Assembly: GCA_019635575.1 (NCBI GenBank)
Contig: JAHBZF010000010.1
Location: forward strand, 1 to 48,631
DNA: 48,631 nucleotides
DNA from: Pseudolabrys sp.
GTDB taxonomy: Bacteria > Pseudomonadota > Alphaproteobacteria > Rhizobiales > Xanthobacteraceae
Direction of reading: 5' to 3'
Part shown: positions 32,681 to 41,549 of the stretch, piece by piece
Layout of the letters: every line of letters starts with the position of its first letter
How positions within the stretch are numbered: position 1 is the stretch's first letter
The notes under the pieces: generated by a model
Database searches by the model: none
Told to the model about the DNA's origin: nothing
Seen by the model: the letters and a program-made list of their open reading frames with translations, nothing else
Translations under genes and position numbers: made by a program

Positions 32681-33604
32681 ATGAGCGCGCGAATCCTCAC
32701 CACCATCAAGCGGCTCGACACGCATGCCCTTGCCTGTCTTTGCGCACTGACCGAAGAGGCGCATGTGTCGCGCGCGGCGCAGCGCATGGGTATCGGCCAG
32801 CCGGCGATGAGCGAGATGCTGGCGCGTCTGCGCAAGGCATTCAACGACCCGCTGCTGGTGCGCACCCGACAAGGCATGGCCGCGACCGCGCGCGCACTGG
32901 AAGCCGCCGAGAAAACCCGGCAGGCGCTGCAACTGATCAGCGATGCGCTCGCCGGCCATGACGGCGAGAAATCTGCCGGGTTCGAACTACGGATCGTCGC
33001 AGTGAATTCGCTCGCCTTCTCGTTACTACCACGGATCGTGCGCCAGCTCCGCAACGCGATCCCGAACATGCAGATCAGCATCCGGCCAGGTGACGTGCGG
33101 CGCACACGCGAGATGTTGGAAACCGACGAGTGCGACCTGGTGATCGGCTATCCGCCGGTCGTATCGGGCAGCCTCCACGTTTCGACACTTTATAAATACA
33201 AGCTGTGCTGCGTCGTCCGGCAGAACCATCCGGAGATTGTTAATTCAATCTCGCTCAAGCAATTCGTTTCATTTCCACATGTCGCGTTCGGCTCCGGCGT
33301 GCTGCCGGTGTCCACCATCGAAAGCGCGGTCGATAAGAAACTGAGGCAGCGACGCCTGGAGCGAGTCATCGCGGTGCGCGTTCCCGATCTGCTGATTTCG
33401 CCTGCCGTCGTGGCAGAAACCGATTGCATCGCTGTGCTACCGGAGCCGATCGCGCACCGGTTCAAGGACATGCTCAAGCTGACGATCCTGCCGCCGCCGA
33501 TTCCGCTGCCGGAGCCGAGAATGCTGATGATCTGGCACCAGCGATCGCACCGCGATTCCCGACACTCCTGGATACGCCGCGAAATCCGCCATCTGGTGAG
33601 CTAG
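32681..33604 (+). CDS. LysR-family regulator (NodD/LinR-like subgroup)
   Basis: The 307 residues have a winged HTH (LCALTEEAHVSRAAQRMGIGQPAMSEMLARLRKAFNDPLLVR) at about 20-60, with the long second part typical of NodD/LinR-type LysR proteins that sense aromatic ligands. The start at 32681 puts the HTH at the usual distance; an upstream ATG at 32651 is possible. It is followed by a terminator and then by the molybdenum hydroxylase operon on the same strand, its most likely target. The middle of the gene (33180-33280) is AT-richer than its neighbours, which might reflect different ancestry. Confidence 0.88.
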   Translation: MSARILTTIKRLDTHALACLCALTEEAHVSRAAQRMGIGQPAMSEMLARLRKAFNDPLLVRTRQGMAATARALEAAEKTRQALQLISDALAGHDGEKSAGFELRIVAVNSLAFSLLPRIVRQLRNAIPNMQISIRPGDVRRTREMLETDECDLVIGYPPVVSGSLHVSTLYKYKLCCVVRQNHPEIVNSISLKQFVSFPHVAFGSGVLPVSTIESAVDKKLRQRRLERVIAVRVPDLLISPAVVAETDCIAVLPEPIAHRFKDMLKLTILPPPIPLPEPRMLMIWHQRSHRDSRHSWIRREIRHLVS

Positions 33605-33684
33605 GCGCTTCCGCCGACGGCGGTAGCAGCTTACGCCGGCCGTTGCCGGCGCAGCTGGCCGCGCGTCTTTTCCCATAAGAATAT

Positions 33685-33707
33685 CCGATACTGACTATCG
33701 GCTTTTT
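33685..33707 (+). terminator. Rho-independent terminator after the LysR gene
   Basis: A 6-bp stem CCGATA/TATCGG with loop CTGAC is followed by C and TTTTT. It lies 80 bp after the LysR stop and 88 bp before the molybdenum hydroxylase gene. An outer pairing TCCCA (33671-33675) with TGGGA (33707-33711) surrounds it, so a larger alternative structure is possible. It separates regulator and operon transcripts. Confidence 0.7.
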
Positions 33708-33795
33708 GGGATAGCAGGAGACACCCCTGTTTGTGTCATGGTTCCTGGGCGCGGCCCTGGGGCCGGTCGCCGATCGGCAATGTGATTGAGAAAAG

Positions 33796-36213
33796 TTGGG
33801 GACCGTGGCGTACATCCGCGACGATAGCGGCACGAACAGCGAATTCGCCGTTGTCGGCCATCCGGTCGACCGGCTGGAAGATGCGCGCTTTCTGCACGGC
33901 AATGGCCGCTATCTCGCTGACATCCATCTGCCGGGCATGCGCGATGTCGCTTTTGTCCGCAGCCCGGTCGCGCATGGGCGCATCCTCAAGATCACACCAC
34001 CCGCCGGGATCGAGCACGCAGCCTGCTGGACTGCCGCCGAACTCGACCCGTTCGTGCGGCCGGTCACCGCGATTCTCGAGCGCGACAGCTTCAGGCGCGC
34101 GCCTTATCCGATCCTGGCGCAGCAGCGCGTGCGCTTTGCCGGCGAACTGGTCGCCGCGGTGATCGCGGATCATCGCGCGGCGGCGGAAGACCTCGCCGAA
34201 CAGGTCGAAGTCGAGATCGAACCCTTGCCGGCCCTAGCGGATCCGCTCGTCGCGCTGGAGTCCGATGCGGAGCGGCTGCATGCGCATTGGCCCGATAACT
34301 GCCACATGCGCTTCGGCCGGACCGTCGGCCCGTTCGACAAGGCCGTGGCCGAAGCGGAGGTGAGCATCACCCGGCACTACCGCATGGGCCGGGTTACCCC
34401 CTCACCGCTCGAAACTCGCGGCGTCATCGCCTGGTTCGATCGTCGCGCGAACCAACTTGTTGTTTATGTGTCGACGCAGCGGCCGCATCTGATCCGCAGC
34501 TTCCTCGCGCAACAGCTCGTCGGCCTCGACGAGCGGCGCATCCGCGTCATCGTGCCCGATGTCGGCGGCGCGTTTGGCGGCAAGACCAATCTCTATCCGG
34601 AAGAAGTAGCGCTCGCCGCCATGGCGATGCAGGTGCCTTATCCGCTGCGCTGGATCGAGGACCGCTACGAGCACCTGCTGTCGGCCTGTCACGCCCGAGA
34701 GCATGTGCAGACCGTCACCGCGCATGCGCGGCGTAACGGCGAGATCCTGGCGCTGGATGCGCGGATCGTCGTTGACGGCGGCGCTTATTCGATGTGCACC
34801 TCGACCGGCGCCATCGAAGCCAACATGGCCGTCAACGTCTTGCCTGGCCCATACCGGATCGGCGCCTACAAATTCGAGGCCATCAGCGCCTGCACCAACA
34901 AGACGCCGCTCGGCCCGTTCCGCGGCGTCGGCCGGCCCGGTGCCTGCTTCGCGATGGAACGCACCATCGACGAACTGGCGCACGAACTCGGCCTCGAGCC
35001 GCACGAACTGCGCCGGCGAAATCTGCTGCGCTCCGACGAGTTTCCATATCAGACCGTCACCGGTCTGCACTACGACAGCGGCAATTACCGCGCGATGATC
35101 GACACCGCGACCGCCTGCATCGCGCACGACCGTATCCGCAAAGAGCAAACAGCACAGGCGGAGACGCGGCGGCGCATCGGTGTCGGCTACGCTGCCTACG
35201 TGGAGCAGACCGCGCACGGCGCCAAGGAATTCATCGCCCGCGGCTCGACCGTGCTTTACGGTTTCGAGAGCGCGCGCGTCACGCTCGATCAAAGCGGCAC
35301 CTTGACGGTGGAAGCCGGCATCCTGTCGCAAGGGCAGGGTCTGGAAACAACGCTCGCCCAGATCGCCAGCGAAGTCACCACCCTGCCGCTCACGCACATC
35401 TCGATCCGCTGCGGCGACACCGCGTCGGCCCCTTACGGCATGGGCAGCGTCGCTTCGCGCTCCATCGTGATGGCGGGCGGCGCGACCTATCACGCCTGCA
35501 TGCAGTTGATGGCGCGCATCCGCACCATCGCCGCGGCAATCCTGAAATGCGCGGACGCCGATCTGGTCATCGAAGCCGGCACGGTGTCGGGCGGCGGATC
35601 GAGCCTGCCGTTCGCGAAGATCGCACACATCGCGTGGCAACAGGTGCATCTGCTGCCGGATGGCGTCGAGCCCGGTCTCGAATTCCTGCACAACTATCGG
35701 CCCGAGGTGCAGAGCGGCACCTTCTCCAGCGGCCTGCATGCCGCCAAGGTCGCCGTCGACATCGACACCGGCAAGATTGAGCTGCTCGACTATCTCGTGG
35801 TCGAGGATTGCGGCCGCGCCATCAACCCCAAGATCGTCGACGGCCAGGTGACCGGCGGCGTCGCGCAGGGCATCGGTCAGGCGCTGTTCGAGCATATCGT
35901 CTATGACGAGGCCGGCCAGCCGAAATCCGTGACGCTCGCCGACTATGTGCTGCCCGGCTTCGAGGAAGTGCCGGACATCCGCATCGAGCACATGGAAACG
36001 CTGTCGCCGTTCACGGTCTACGGCATGAAAGGCACCGGCGAAGGCGGCTGTATCGCGCCGCCAGCGGCGATCGCCAACGCGGTGACCGATGCGTTGCGGT
36101 CGTTGCAGGTGTCGGTCGCAGTGACGCCGATCACACCGGAAGCCGTCTGGTGCGCCATCGAGGACGCACGCGCCACCGGCAAGCTCACCTTCACGCGCGA
36201 GGCCGCACCGTGA
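33796..36213 (+). CDS. Molybdenum hydroxylase large (molybdopterin) subunit 1
   Basis: The 805 residues belong to the xanthine dehydrogenase/CoxL superfamily. The N-terminal aldehyde-oxidase a/b hammerhead (VGHPVDRLEDARFLHGNGRY) is followed by the two molybdopterin domains (VPDVGGAFGGKTNLYPEEVALA; GPFRGVGRPGACFAMERTID). The catalytic base is E749 in GMKGTGEGG. The CO dehydrogenase loop AYxCSFR is absent, so it is not form I CODH. It hydroxylates a carbon next to nitrogen or an aldehyde using water. TTG at 33796 and GTG at 33805 are competing starts. The stop overlaps the FAD-subunit GTG (GTGA). First gene of a six-gene operon to 40264. Confidence 0.88.
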   Translation: MGTVAYIRDDSGTNSEFAVVGHPVDRLEDARFLHGNGRYLADIHLPGMRDVAFVRSPVAHGRILKITPPAGIEHAACWTAAELDPFVRPVTAILERDSFRRAPYPILAQQRVRFAGELVAAVIADHRAAAEDLAEQVEVEIEPLPALADPLVALESDAERLHAHWPDNCHMRFGRTVGPFDKAVAEAEVSITRHYRMGRVTPSPLETRGVIAWFDRRANQLVVYVSTQRPHLIRSFLAQQLVGLDERRIRVIVPDVGGAFGGKTNLYPEEVALAAMAMQVPYPLRWIEDRYEHLLSACHAREHVQTVTAHARRNGEILALDARIVVDGGAYSMCTSTGAIEANMAVNVLPGPYRIGAYKFEAISACTNKTPLGPFRGVGRPGACFAMERTIDELAHELGLEPHELRRRNLLRSDEFPYQTVTGLHYDSGNYRAMIDTATACIAHDRIRKEQTAQAETRRRIGVGYAAYVEQTAHGAKEFIARGSTVLYGFESARVTLDQSGTLTVEAGILSQGQGLETTLAQIASEVTTLPLTHISIRCGDTASAPYGMGSVASRSIVMAGGATYHACMQLMARIRTIAAAILKCADADLVIEAGTVSGGGSSLPFAKIAHIAWQQVHLLPDGVEPGLEFLHNYRPEVQSGTFSSGLHAAKVAVDIDTGKIELLDYLVVEDCGRAINPKIVDGQVTGGVAQGIGQALFEHIVYDEAGQPKSVTLADYVLPGFEEVPDIRIEHMETLSPFTVYGMKGTGEGGCIAPPAAIANAVTDALRSLQVSVAVTPITPEAVWCAIEDARATGKLTFTREAAP

Positions 36214-37067
36214 AGCCCGCGCCATTCCAGTATCACGCCGCGCGGACCATCGAGGAAGCCGTCGATCTGCTTGGCCGCTTCGGCGACGACGCACGGCCGA
36301 TGGCCGGCGGGCAGAGCCTGAATCCGATGCTCAATTTCCGCGTGCTGCGTCCGGCTCATGTGGTCGATATCAGCCGGATCGAGCGACTGCGCGCCATCGA
36401 CGCCACCGCCGACCGGCTCTGGATCGGCGCAGCCGTCACCCATGCGCGGCTCGAAGACAGCGCGTTGCCCGGCGTCGCCGGCGCCCTCATCCGTCACGCC
36501 GCGGGCGGCATCGCCTATCGCTCGGTGCGCAACCGCGGAACGATCGGCGGCAGCGTTGCCCATGCGGATGCGGCCGCGGACTGGCCGCAAGCTCTGTGTG
36601 CGCTCGACGCCGTCGTGCATCTGGTCTCCGCCAGCGGCCGGCGCAACGTACCGATGCGGGATTTCGTCCACGGCGTGTTCGAGACGGCGCTCGCCCCTGG
36701 CGAACTGATCGAGGGGTTCGAGATCGCGGCTTTGCCGCCGGATGCACGTTGGGGCCTGAGCAAGCAGATATTCAACCATGGCGGCTTCGCGGCGGCGATC
36801 GCCGTCTGCGTGCTGACGGCGCAACGGCGCGCGCTCTGGCTCGGCGTCTGCGGGACGCGCCCCATGGATATGTCCGCCGCACTGTCGGATTTGCCCGCGA
36901 CTTGGTCCAGCGCAGCGCGCGATCGCGTGAAGCAGGCGGCGATCGCCGAAATCGAGCGGAGCGGCGAACCGGGCAGCACCGACCGCTACCGCCGGAATCT
37001 CCATGCCGTGAATGCGGCGCAAAGCGTCGAGCAAGCCATCGACGTGGAACGAGCGGCCAGATCATGA
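36210..37067 (+). CDS. Molybdenum hydroxylase FAD-binding medium subunit 1
   Basis: The 285 residues carry the PCMH-type FAD motifs AGGQSLNPMLNFR (about 33-45) and RNRGTIGGSVAHADAAADW (about 107-125), with the CoxM-type C-terminal domain. It passes electrons from the 2Fe-2S subunit to the acceptor. It starts at GTG overlapping the large-subunit stop and ends in an ATGA overlap with the small subunit, so the three are made in equal amounts. Confidence 0.9.
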   Translation: MKPAPFQYHAARTIEEAVDLLGRFGDDARPMAGGQSLNPMLNFRVLRPAHVVDISRIERLRAIDATADRLWIGAAVTHARLEDSALPGVAGALIRHAAGGIAYRSVRNRGTIGGSVAHADAAADWPQALCALDAVVHLVSASGRRNVPMRDFVHGVFETALAPGELIEGFEIAALPPDARWGLSKQIFNHGGFAAAIAVCVLTAQRRALWLGVCGTRPMDMSAALSDLPATWSSAARDRVKQAAIAEIERSGEPGSTDRYRRNLHAVNAAQSVEQAIDVERAARS

Positions 37068-37573
37068 CGCAGACCGACGACACCTCCGTCGCGATCACGC
37101 TGCGGGTAAACGGCCGCGACCGACATGCGCGTGTCGAGGCAAGAACCAGCCTGGCGGATTGCCTGCGCGAGACCCTTCTGCTCACCGGAACCCATGTGGG
37201 ATGCGAACAGGGCGTGTGCGGCGCCTGCACCGTGCTGGTCGACGACGTGCCGGTGCGCGCCTGCATCACCCTCGCCGCAGCGGTGAACGGCAGCGAGATC
37301 GTCACCGTCGAAGGACTCGCCGGGCCGCGGGTCGATGCGTTGCGCAAGGCATTCTCGGCAGAGCACGGGTTGCAATGCGGCTTCTGCACGCCGGGCATGC
37401 TGGTCGCCGCAACCGATCTGCTCAAGCGCAAGCCGCGCCTCTCACCAGACCAGATCAGACACGAGATGAGCGGCAATCTCTGCCGCTGCACAGGCTACGT
37501 CGGAATCGTCAAGGCCATCGCAAGCGCCGCCGAGCAATTGGCGGAATCCCCGGATCAGAGGCGAGGAGAATGA
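37064..37573 (+). CDS. Molybdenum hydroxylase 2Fe-2S small subunit 1
   Basis: The 169 residues bind two 2Fe-2S clusters. The plant-type site is C47, C52, C55, C67 (GCEQGVCGAC). The second is C105, C108, C140, C142 (CGFCTPG and CRCTGY). No twin-arginine signal is present, so the complex is cytoplasmic. It overlaps the FAD subunit by 4 bp and lies 2 bp before the receptor start. Confidence 0.93.
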   Translation: MTQTDDTSVAITLRVNGRDRHARVEARTSLADCLRETLLLTGTHVGCEQGVCGACTVLVDDVPVRACITLAAAVNGSEIVTVEGLAGPRVDALRKAFSAEHGLQCGFCTPGMLVAATDLLKRKPRLSPDQIRHEMSGNLCRCTGYVGIVKAIASAAEQLAESPDQRRGE

Positions 37574-37575
37574 CC

Positions 37576-38607
37576 ATGAAGCTCAACGAACCGCTCTGGA
37601 ATGACAGCAAGCTGATGCAGTCACGCGTCAGCCGCCGCCGCGTGCTCGGCGGCATGGCAGCAGCGGGCGCCCTCGCCCTCCCTGGCGGCGGCGCCTTCGC
37701 GCAGGCGGACTTTCCGACCAACACCGTGCGCATCATCAATCCGTTCGCGCCCGGCGGAAACACCGATATCGTCGCGCGGCTATTGGCAGCGCATCTGACC
37801 ACCGTCTGGGGCAAGCCGGTCGTGGTCGAAAACAAGGCCGGCGCGGGCGCGACGGTCGGCACCGATTACGTCGCCAAGTCCGCGCCGGACGGCCACACGC
37901 TGCTGATCGCGACGCTCGCTGCCACCGCGATCGCGCCGGGCGTCTACAAGAAACTGCCGTACAATCCGCTCAAGGATTTTGTTTCGATCTCCGGCCTGAC
38001 GATCGGCTACAGCGCCATCGGCATCAACCCGTCGCTGCCGGTGACCAATCTCAAAGAGCTGATCGCCTATGCAAAGGAGCATCCGGGCAAGGTGTTCTTC
38101 TCCTCGCCGGGGACCGGCGTATCGAGCCATCTCGCGATGGAGAACTTCGCCAGCGTCATGGGACTGAAGATGGTCCACGTTCCGTATCGCGGCAGCTCGC
38201 CCGCATTGACAGCAGTGATGACCGGCGAAGTGCAAATGACCTTCGACCCGGTATCGACCATGGCGCCGCTGATCAAAGACGGCAAGATTCGCGCGATCGC
38301 CGTTTCCGGTCCTAAGCGCGATCCGCAGCTTCCGGACGTGCCGACCTTCACCGAGCTTGGCTATCCGAACATCCAGTCCGCCGCCTGGACCGGCCTGATG
38401 GCGCCCGCCGGCACGCCCGCCCCGATCATCGAGAAGATCCAGCGCGATACCCAGGCCTTCCTGCACAGCACCGAATTCAAGACGAAGGTCGCGGCGATGG
38501 CCAACGAAGTGCTCGATCTGCCGACTACTCAGTTCGCGGACTTCGTTCGAAAGGAAACGGAATCCTGGGGCGAAATCGCCCGCCGGGTCGGCGCGAAGCT
38601 CGACTAA
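37576..38607 (+). CDS. TctC/Bug-type extracytoplasmic solute receptor, Tat-exported
   Basis: The 343 residues have a twin-arginine signal (SRRRVLGGMAAAGALAL at about 19-35, cleavage near AFAQA) and the Bug fold (VRIINPFAPGGNTDIVARLLA; HVPYRGSSPALTAVMTGEV). GAGGAG lies 7 bp before the ATG at 37576, which is preferred over the ATG at 37570. Bug receptors bind carboxylates, including nicotinate and other aromatic acids. No TctA/TctB membrane genes are present, so it may use a transporter elsewhere or act as a sensor. It sits between the hydroxylase and the RidA/monooxygenase genes, so its ligand is likely the pathway substrate. Confidence 0.9.
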   Translation: MKLNEPLWNDSKLMQSRVSRRRVLGGMAAAGALALPGGGAFAQADFPTNTVRIINPFAPGGNTDIVARLLAAHLTTVWGKPVVVENKAGAGATVGTDYVAKSAPDGHTLLIATLAATAIAPGVYKKLPYNPLKDFVSISGLTIGYSAIGINPSLPVTNLKELIAYAKEHPGKVFFSSPGTGVSSHLAMENFASVMGLKMVHVPYRGSSPALTAVMTGEVQMTFDPVSTMAPLIKDGKIRAIAVSGPKRDPQLPDVPTFTELGYPNIQSAAWTGLMAPAGTPAPIIEKIQRDTQAFLHSTEFKTKVAAMANEVLDLPTTQFADFVRKETESWGEIARRVGAKLD

Positions 38608-38709
38608 CGCTGGTCAAAGCCACTGGCTGCAAACGGCGCCTTGCGCCGGCGAGGATCTATTGCGCCGTGACGCCACCGTCCGGCAGGCATCAACAGGAAG
38701 GAAGACACC

Positions 38710-39087
38710 ATGACGCGCACCGTGATCAACGCCAAGAACGGACCGAAGGTGAAAGCGCCGCTGTCGCACGCGGTGCGCACCGGCAATCTGCTCTATGTGT
38801 CCGGCATGCCGCCCTATTTCGGCGACCGCGAATTCGTCAAGGACGACTTCGAGGCGCAGTTCCATCAGTCGATGAAGAACCTGATCGCGGTGCTCGAAGA
38901 GGCCGGCTCCTCGCTCGATAAAGTCGTCAAGGTGATGATGTATCTGCGGCGCGAGTCCGACTTCTGGCCGATGAACGAGCTGTACCGGCAATATTTCAAG
39001 GAGGGAAATTATCCCGCCCGCACCACCATCGTCTGCGGTCTCGGCGTGCCGGTCCTGCTCGAGATCGAATGCGTGGCCGAAATCTGA
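38710..39087 (+). CDS. RidA-family enamine/imine deaminase
   Basis: The 125 residues retain the active-site arginine R104 in YPARTTIV and the C-terminal glutamate in LLEIECVAEI, so it should hydrolyse enamines or imines, releasing ammonia. Aminomuconate deaminases of aromatic pathways belong to this family. It lies between the receptor and the flavin monooxygenase, 28 bp upstream of the latter. This suggests it processes the nitrogen-bearing ring-opening product. The ATG has GGAAGGA upstream. Confidence 0.88.
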   Translation: MTRTVINAKNGPKVKAPLSHAVRTGNLLYVSGMPPYFGDREFVKDDFEAQFHQSMKNLIAVLEEAGSSLDKVVKVMMYLRRESDFWPMNELYRQYFKEGNYPARTTIVCGLGVPVLLEIECVAEI

Positions 39088-39115
39088 CAGAACGATAGGG
39101 ACGGAGGACAAGCCG

Positions 39116-40264
39116 ATGAAGCGTCATGCCGAAATTGCCGGCGGCGGTATCGGGGGCCTGAGTTCGGCCATGATGCTGGCCAAGCAGGGCTGGACGGTAC
39201 GCGTCCACGAGCGTTCGCCGGAAATCCGCGAACTGGGCGCGGGCATCTACATCAAGAACAACGCCATCGAGGTGCTCGAAGAGTGCGGCGTGTTCGAGCG
39301 ACTCGCACCGCAGGGCGTGCGGCTGGAGCGCGCCCAGCATGTGGATCGCGATGGCAACCTGATGCAGGACCGCGCGCTGGTCGGCGCGTCGCGGGTCTAT
39401 GTGTTCGCCCGGCAGGTGCTGATCGACGCGTTGCGGGACGGCGCACGCGACGCCGGTGTCGAGATCGTCACGTCATCGACCGCCGTCGGCGCCGATCCGC
39501 GCGGTGAGCTGCATCTGGAAAATGGCCAGCGCCTGAAAGCCGATCTCGTCATCGCCGCGGACGGCGTGCGCTCGCGCGTGCGCGACTCGCTCGGCTTCGA
39601 CGCCGGCTATCGCGATCTGCCGACCATCATCAACCGCTACCTCATCCCCTCGCGCGAGTTGACGCCGGACGATGTGACGCGGGAACACTGGTCCGGGCGC
39701 TGGCGCATGGGCATCACGCCGTCCGGCAAGAACCAGACCTATATCTATCAGGTACATCCGCAGCGGGACGAGCAAGCCGGCCGGCTGCCGACCGACGTGG
39801 CGCTATGGTCCGCGGCATTCCCGCATCTGCGGCGCGCTTTCGAGATCATGGCCGAAACCGAAGTCAGCCAATACAACTACGGCGTCGTCCACTGCACGCA
39901 CTGGCAGAAGGGCCGCGTCGCGATCATCGGTGATGCCGCGCACGGGCTGCCGCCGACGCTTGGCCAGGGCGCGGGACTGACCCTGATGAATGCGCGCGCG
40001 CTCAACGCGGCGCTCGCCCGCAGCGCTTCCGTCGAGGAAGCCTTACCGCTGTGGGAGCAGACCGTCCGCTTCATCAGCGACAAGACGCAGCGCTGGTCGC
40101 TTCGCTACGACTTCTTCACGCGGCAATGGCCGACCGCGCTCTGGTTCCTGCGCCCGCCGATCATCTGGGCGTTCCGCACGGTGCCGGCACTGAACCGCCG
40201 CATGCGCATCGCCGACCAGGGTATGCGGCTGACGCCGCTGGGATTGCCGATCTCACACGGCTGA
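39116..40264 (+). CDS. FAD-dependent aromatic/pyridine monooxygenase, MHPCO-like
   Basis: A 382-residue group A flavin monooxygenase. The dinucleotide fold is AGGGIGGLSSAMMLAKQGW (8-26), the DG motif is at 149-150 and the GD motif is GDAAHGLPPTLGQGAG (272-287). The opening AEIAGGGIGGL...VHERSPEIRELGAGIYI closely follows 2-methyl-3-hydroxypyridine-5-carboxylate oxygenase (MHPCO), which hydroxylates and opens a pyridine ring. 6-hydroxynicotinate and salicylate hydroxylases are more distant. It is the last gene of the operon. A ring-hydroxylating or ring-opening step after the molybdenum hydroxylase is inferred from this order. Confidence 0.85.
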   Translation: MKRHAEIAGGGIGGLSSAMMLAKQGWTVRVHERSPEIRELGAGIYIKNNAIEVLEECGVFERLAPQGVRLERAQHVDRDGNLMQDRALVGASRVYVFARQVLIDALRDGARDAGVEIVTSSTAVGADPRGELHLENGQRLKADLVIAADGVRSRVRDSLGFDAGYRDLPTIINRYLIPSRELTPDDVTREHWSGRWRMGITPSGKNQTYIYQVHPQRDEQAGRLPTDVALWSAAFPHLRRAFEIMAETEVSQYNYGVVHCTHWQKGRVAIIGDAAHGLPPTLGQGAGLTLMNARALNAALARSASVEEALPLWEQTVRFISDKTQRWSLRYDFFTRQWPTALWFLRPPIIWAFRTVPALNRRMRIADQGMRLTPLGLPISHG

Positions 40265-40330
40265 GCAGACAAATGAGTACCGATGTTCGGCGAGCTATTT
40301 CGGGCTCGAGCAGCCTCAAATTGGCAACAC

Positions 40331-41083
40331 CTACCGCCGCGTATCGGCCAGAAGATTCTTGAGCCAGGTCGTCATCTCCGGTGCAGCAGCGGCAGGCCAC
40401 AGCACCTTGATGATGTCATCGGTGCGCCGGACCTCGACGTAGATGTCGGTCGGCAGCCGCAGCGATTGGATGCTTTCGCCCGCCTGCCCCTGTTGCGGCA
40501 ACAGGCGGGTCCACCATTTCGCCGCCGCCGCTTGCGCGCCTGCACCAGCACGCGGGGCGCTGGTTTCTGGCATGGCCGCACGCGGCGCCGACGTAGCGGC
40601 GGGCTTGGCGTGAACGGTAGCGACCATCGCATCGCCCGTCTGGCGCAGAACGGCGGCAAGATTGTCGCCGAACTCTTCCCACATCCGGTCGGCTTTGGTC
40701 TTCATCACGCTCAGGCCGAAGCTGCCGAGCCGCCCGAACACATCGGCCGTCGCCTTGACGCGTAATTCGGTCGCACCATCGGGCGTCGATGTGAGGAACA
40801 TTTCGCTGGTCTGCTTGACCGTGCTGGCGACCGTCGAATCCTCGCCAGTGCCTTCGCAGCGCAGATAATGCGGCGGTTTGGTCTCCAAGATCGTCGTCTT
40901 GATCTTGAAGTTCGCCGAGATGAACGAGATTTTGACCTTGATCGTCGACAGATATTCGGTGTCGCTGAGAACATCGACCGACTGCACGCCGGGGACGCAC
41001 CCGGCCATGATCTTCGGATCGAGCAGCACGCTCCAGACCCGATCGATCGGGGCGGCAATCACCATTGATTTTTCAATTTCCAC
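40331..41083 (-). CDS. CoxG-like SRPBCC-domain protein
   Basis: The 250 residues begin with a CoxG/START-like domain (VEIEKSMVIAAPIDRVWSVLLDPKIMAGCVPGV), then an alanine/proline-rich linker and a C-terminal tail that may touch the membrane only weakly. CoxG tethers CO dehydrogenase to the membrane, and relatives accompany many molybdenum hydroxylases. I chose GTG at 41083, which has GGAGAAG upstream and matches the family start; it overlaps the small-subunit gene by 11 bp. ATG at 41065 is the alternative. Fourth gene of the second hydroxylase operon. Confidence 0.82.
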   Translation of the reverse strand: MEIEKSMVIAAPIDRVWSVLLDPKIMAGCVPGVQSVDVLSDTEYLSTIKVKISFISANFKIKTTILETKPPHYLRCEGTGEDSTVASTVKQTSEMFLTSTPDGATELRVKATADVFGRLGSFGLSVMKTKADRMWEEFGDNLAAVLRQTGDAMVATVHAKPAATSAPRAAMPETSAPRAGAGAQAAAAKWWTRLLPQQGQAGESIQSLRLPTDIYVEVRRTDDIIKVLWPAAAAPEMTTWLKNLLADTRR

Positions 41084-41549
41084 GTAGCTTCTCCGCGGCC
41101 GCTTTGATGGATTCGACGATCCCGACATAGCCGGTGCACCGGCACAGGTTCCCGTTCAACCCGTGCCGGATTTCTTCCTCGGTCGGGTTCGGATTGTCGT
41201 TGAGCATCGCCACGGTGGTCATGATGAAACCCGGCGTGCAATAGCCGCATTGCAGCCCGCCATGATTGACGAAGGCTTCCTGCACCGGATGCAGGATGCC
41301 ATCGACCGCCAGACCTTCGATGGTCGTCACTTCATGTCCGTCGGCATGAACCGCGAGCGACAGGCACGACTTGATGACCTCGCCATCGATTAGAACCGAG
41401 CAGCAGCCGCAAACACCCGTTTCGCACCCTCGCTTGGTTCCGGTCAGGTACAGGTCATCACGCAGGAAATCCGACAGCATGCGACGCGCGGGAACCTCCG
41501 CGCGGTGCGTCTTGCCGTTGACGACGACTTCGATGGTTTTCTTGCTCAT
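41073..41549 (-). CDS. Molybdenum hydroxylase 2Fe-2S small subunit 2
   Basis: The 158 residues bind two 2Fe-2S clusters: C42, C47, C50, C62 (GCETGVCGCC) and C101, C104, C136, C138 (CGYCTPG and CRCTGY). The ATG overlaps the stop of the FAD subunit (ATGA). It is clearly different from the first small subunit at 37064-37573, so the two hydroxylases are not recent duplicates. Confidence 0.93.
   Translation of the reverse strand: MSKKTIEVVVNGKTHRAEVPARRMLSDFLRDDLYLTGTKRGCETGVCGCCSVLIDGEVIKSCLSLAVHADGHEVTTIEGLAVDGILHPVQEAFVNHGGLQCGYCTPGFIMTTVAMLNDNPNPTEEEIRHGLNGNLCRCTGYVGIVESIKAAAEKLRGN

Noticed and set aside
34402-36294. Long open frame on the minus strand opposite the first molybdenum large subunit
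   Set aside because: It is a GC-driven mirror of the real gene: the plus-strand product has full family motifs, whereas the minus-strand product is His/Arg/Asp-rich without domain features.
33796-37573. CO dehydrogenase (coxLMS)
   Set aside because: The active-site loop AYxCSFR of form I CO dehydrogenase is absent (the segment reads GPFRGVGRP), so only the general hydroxylase family is supported.
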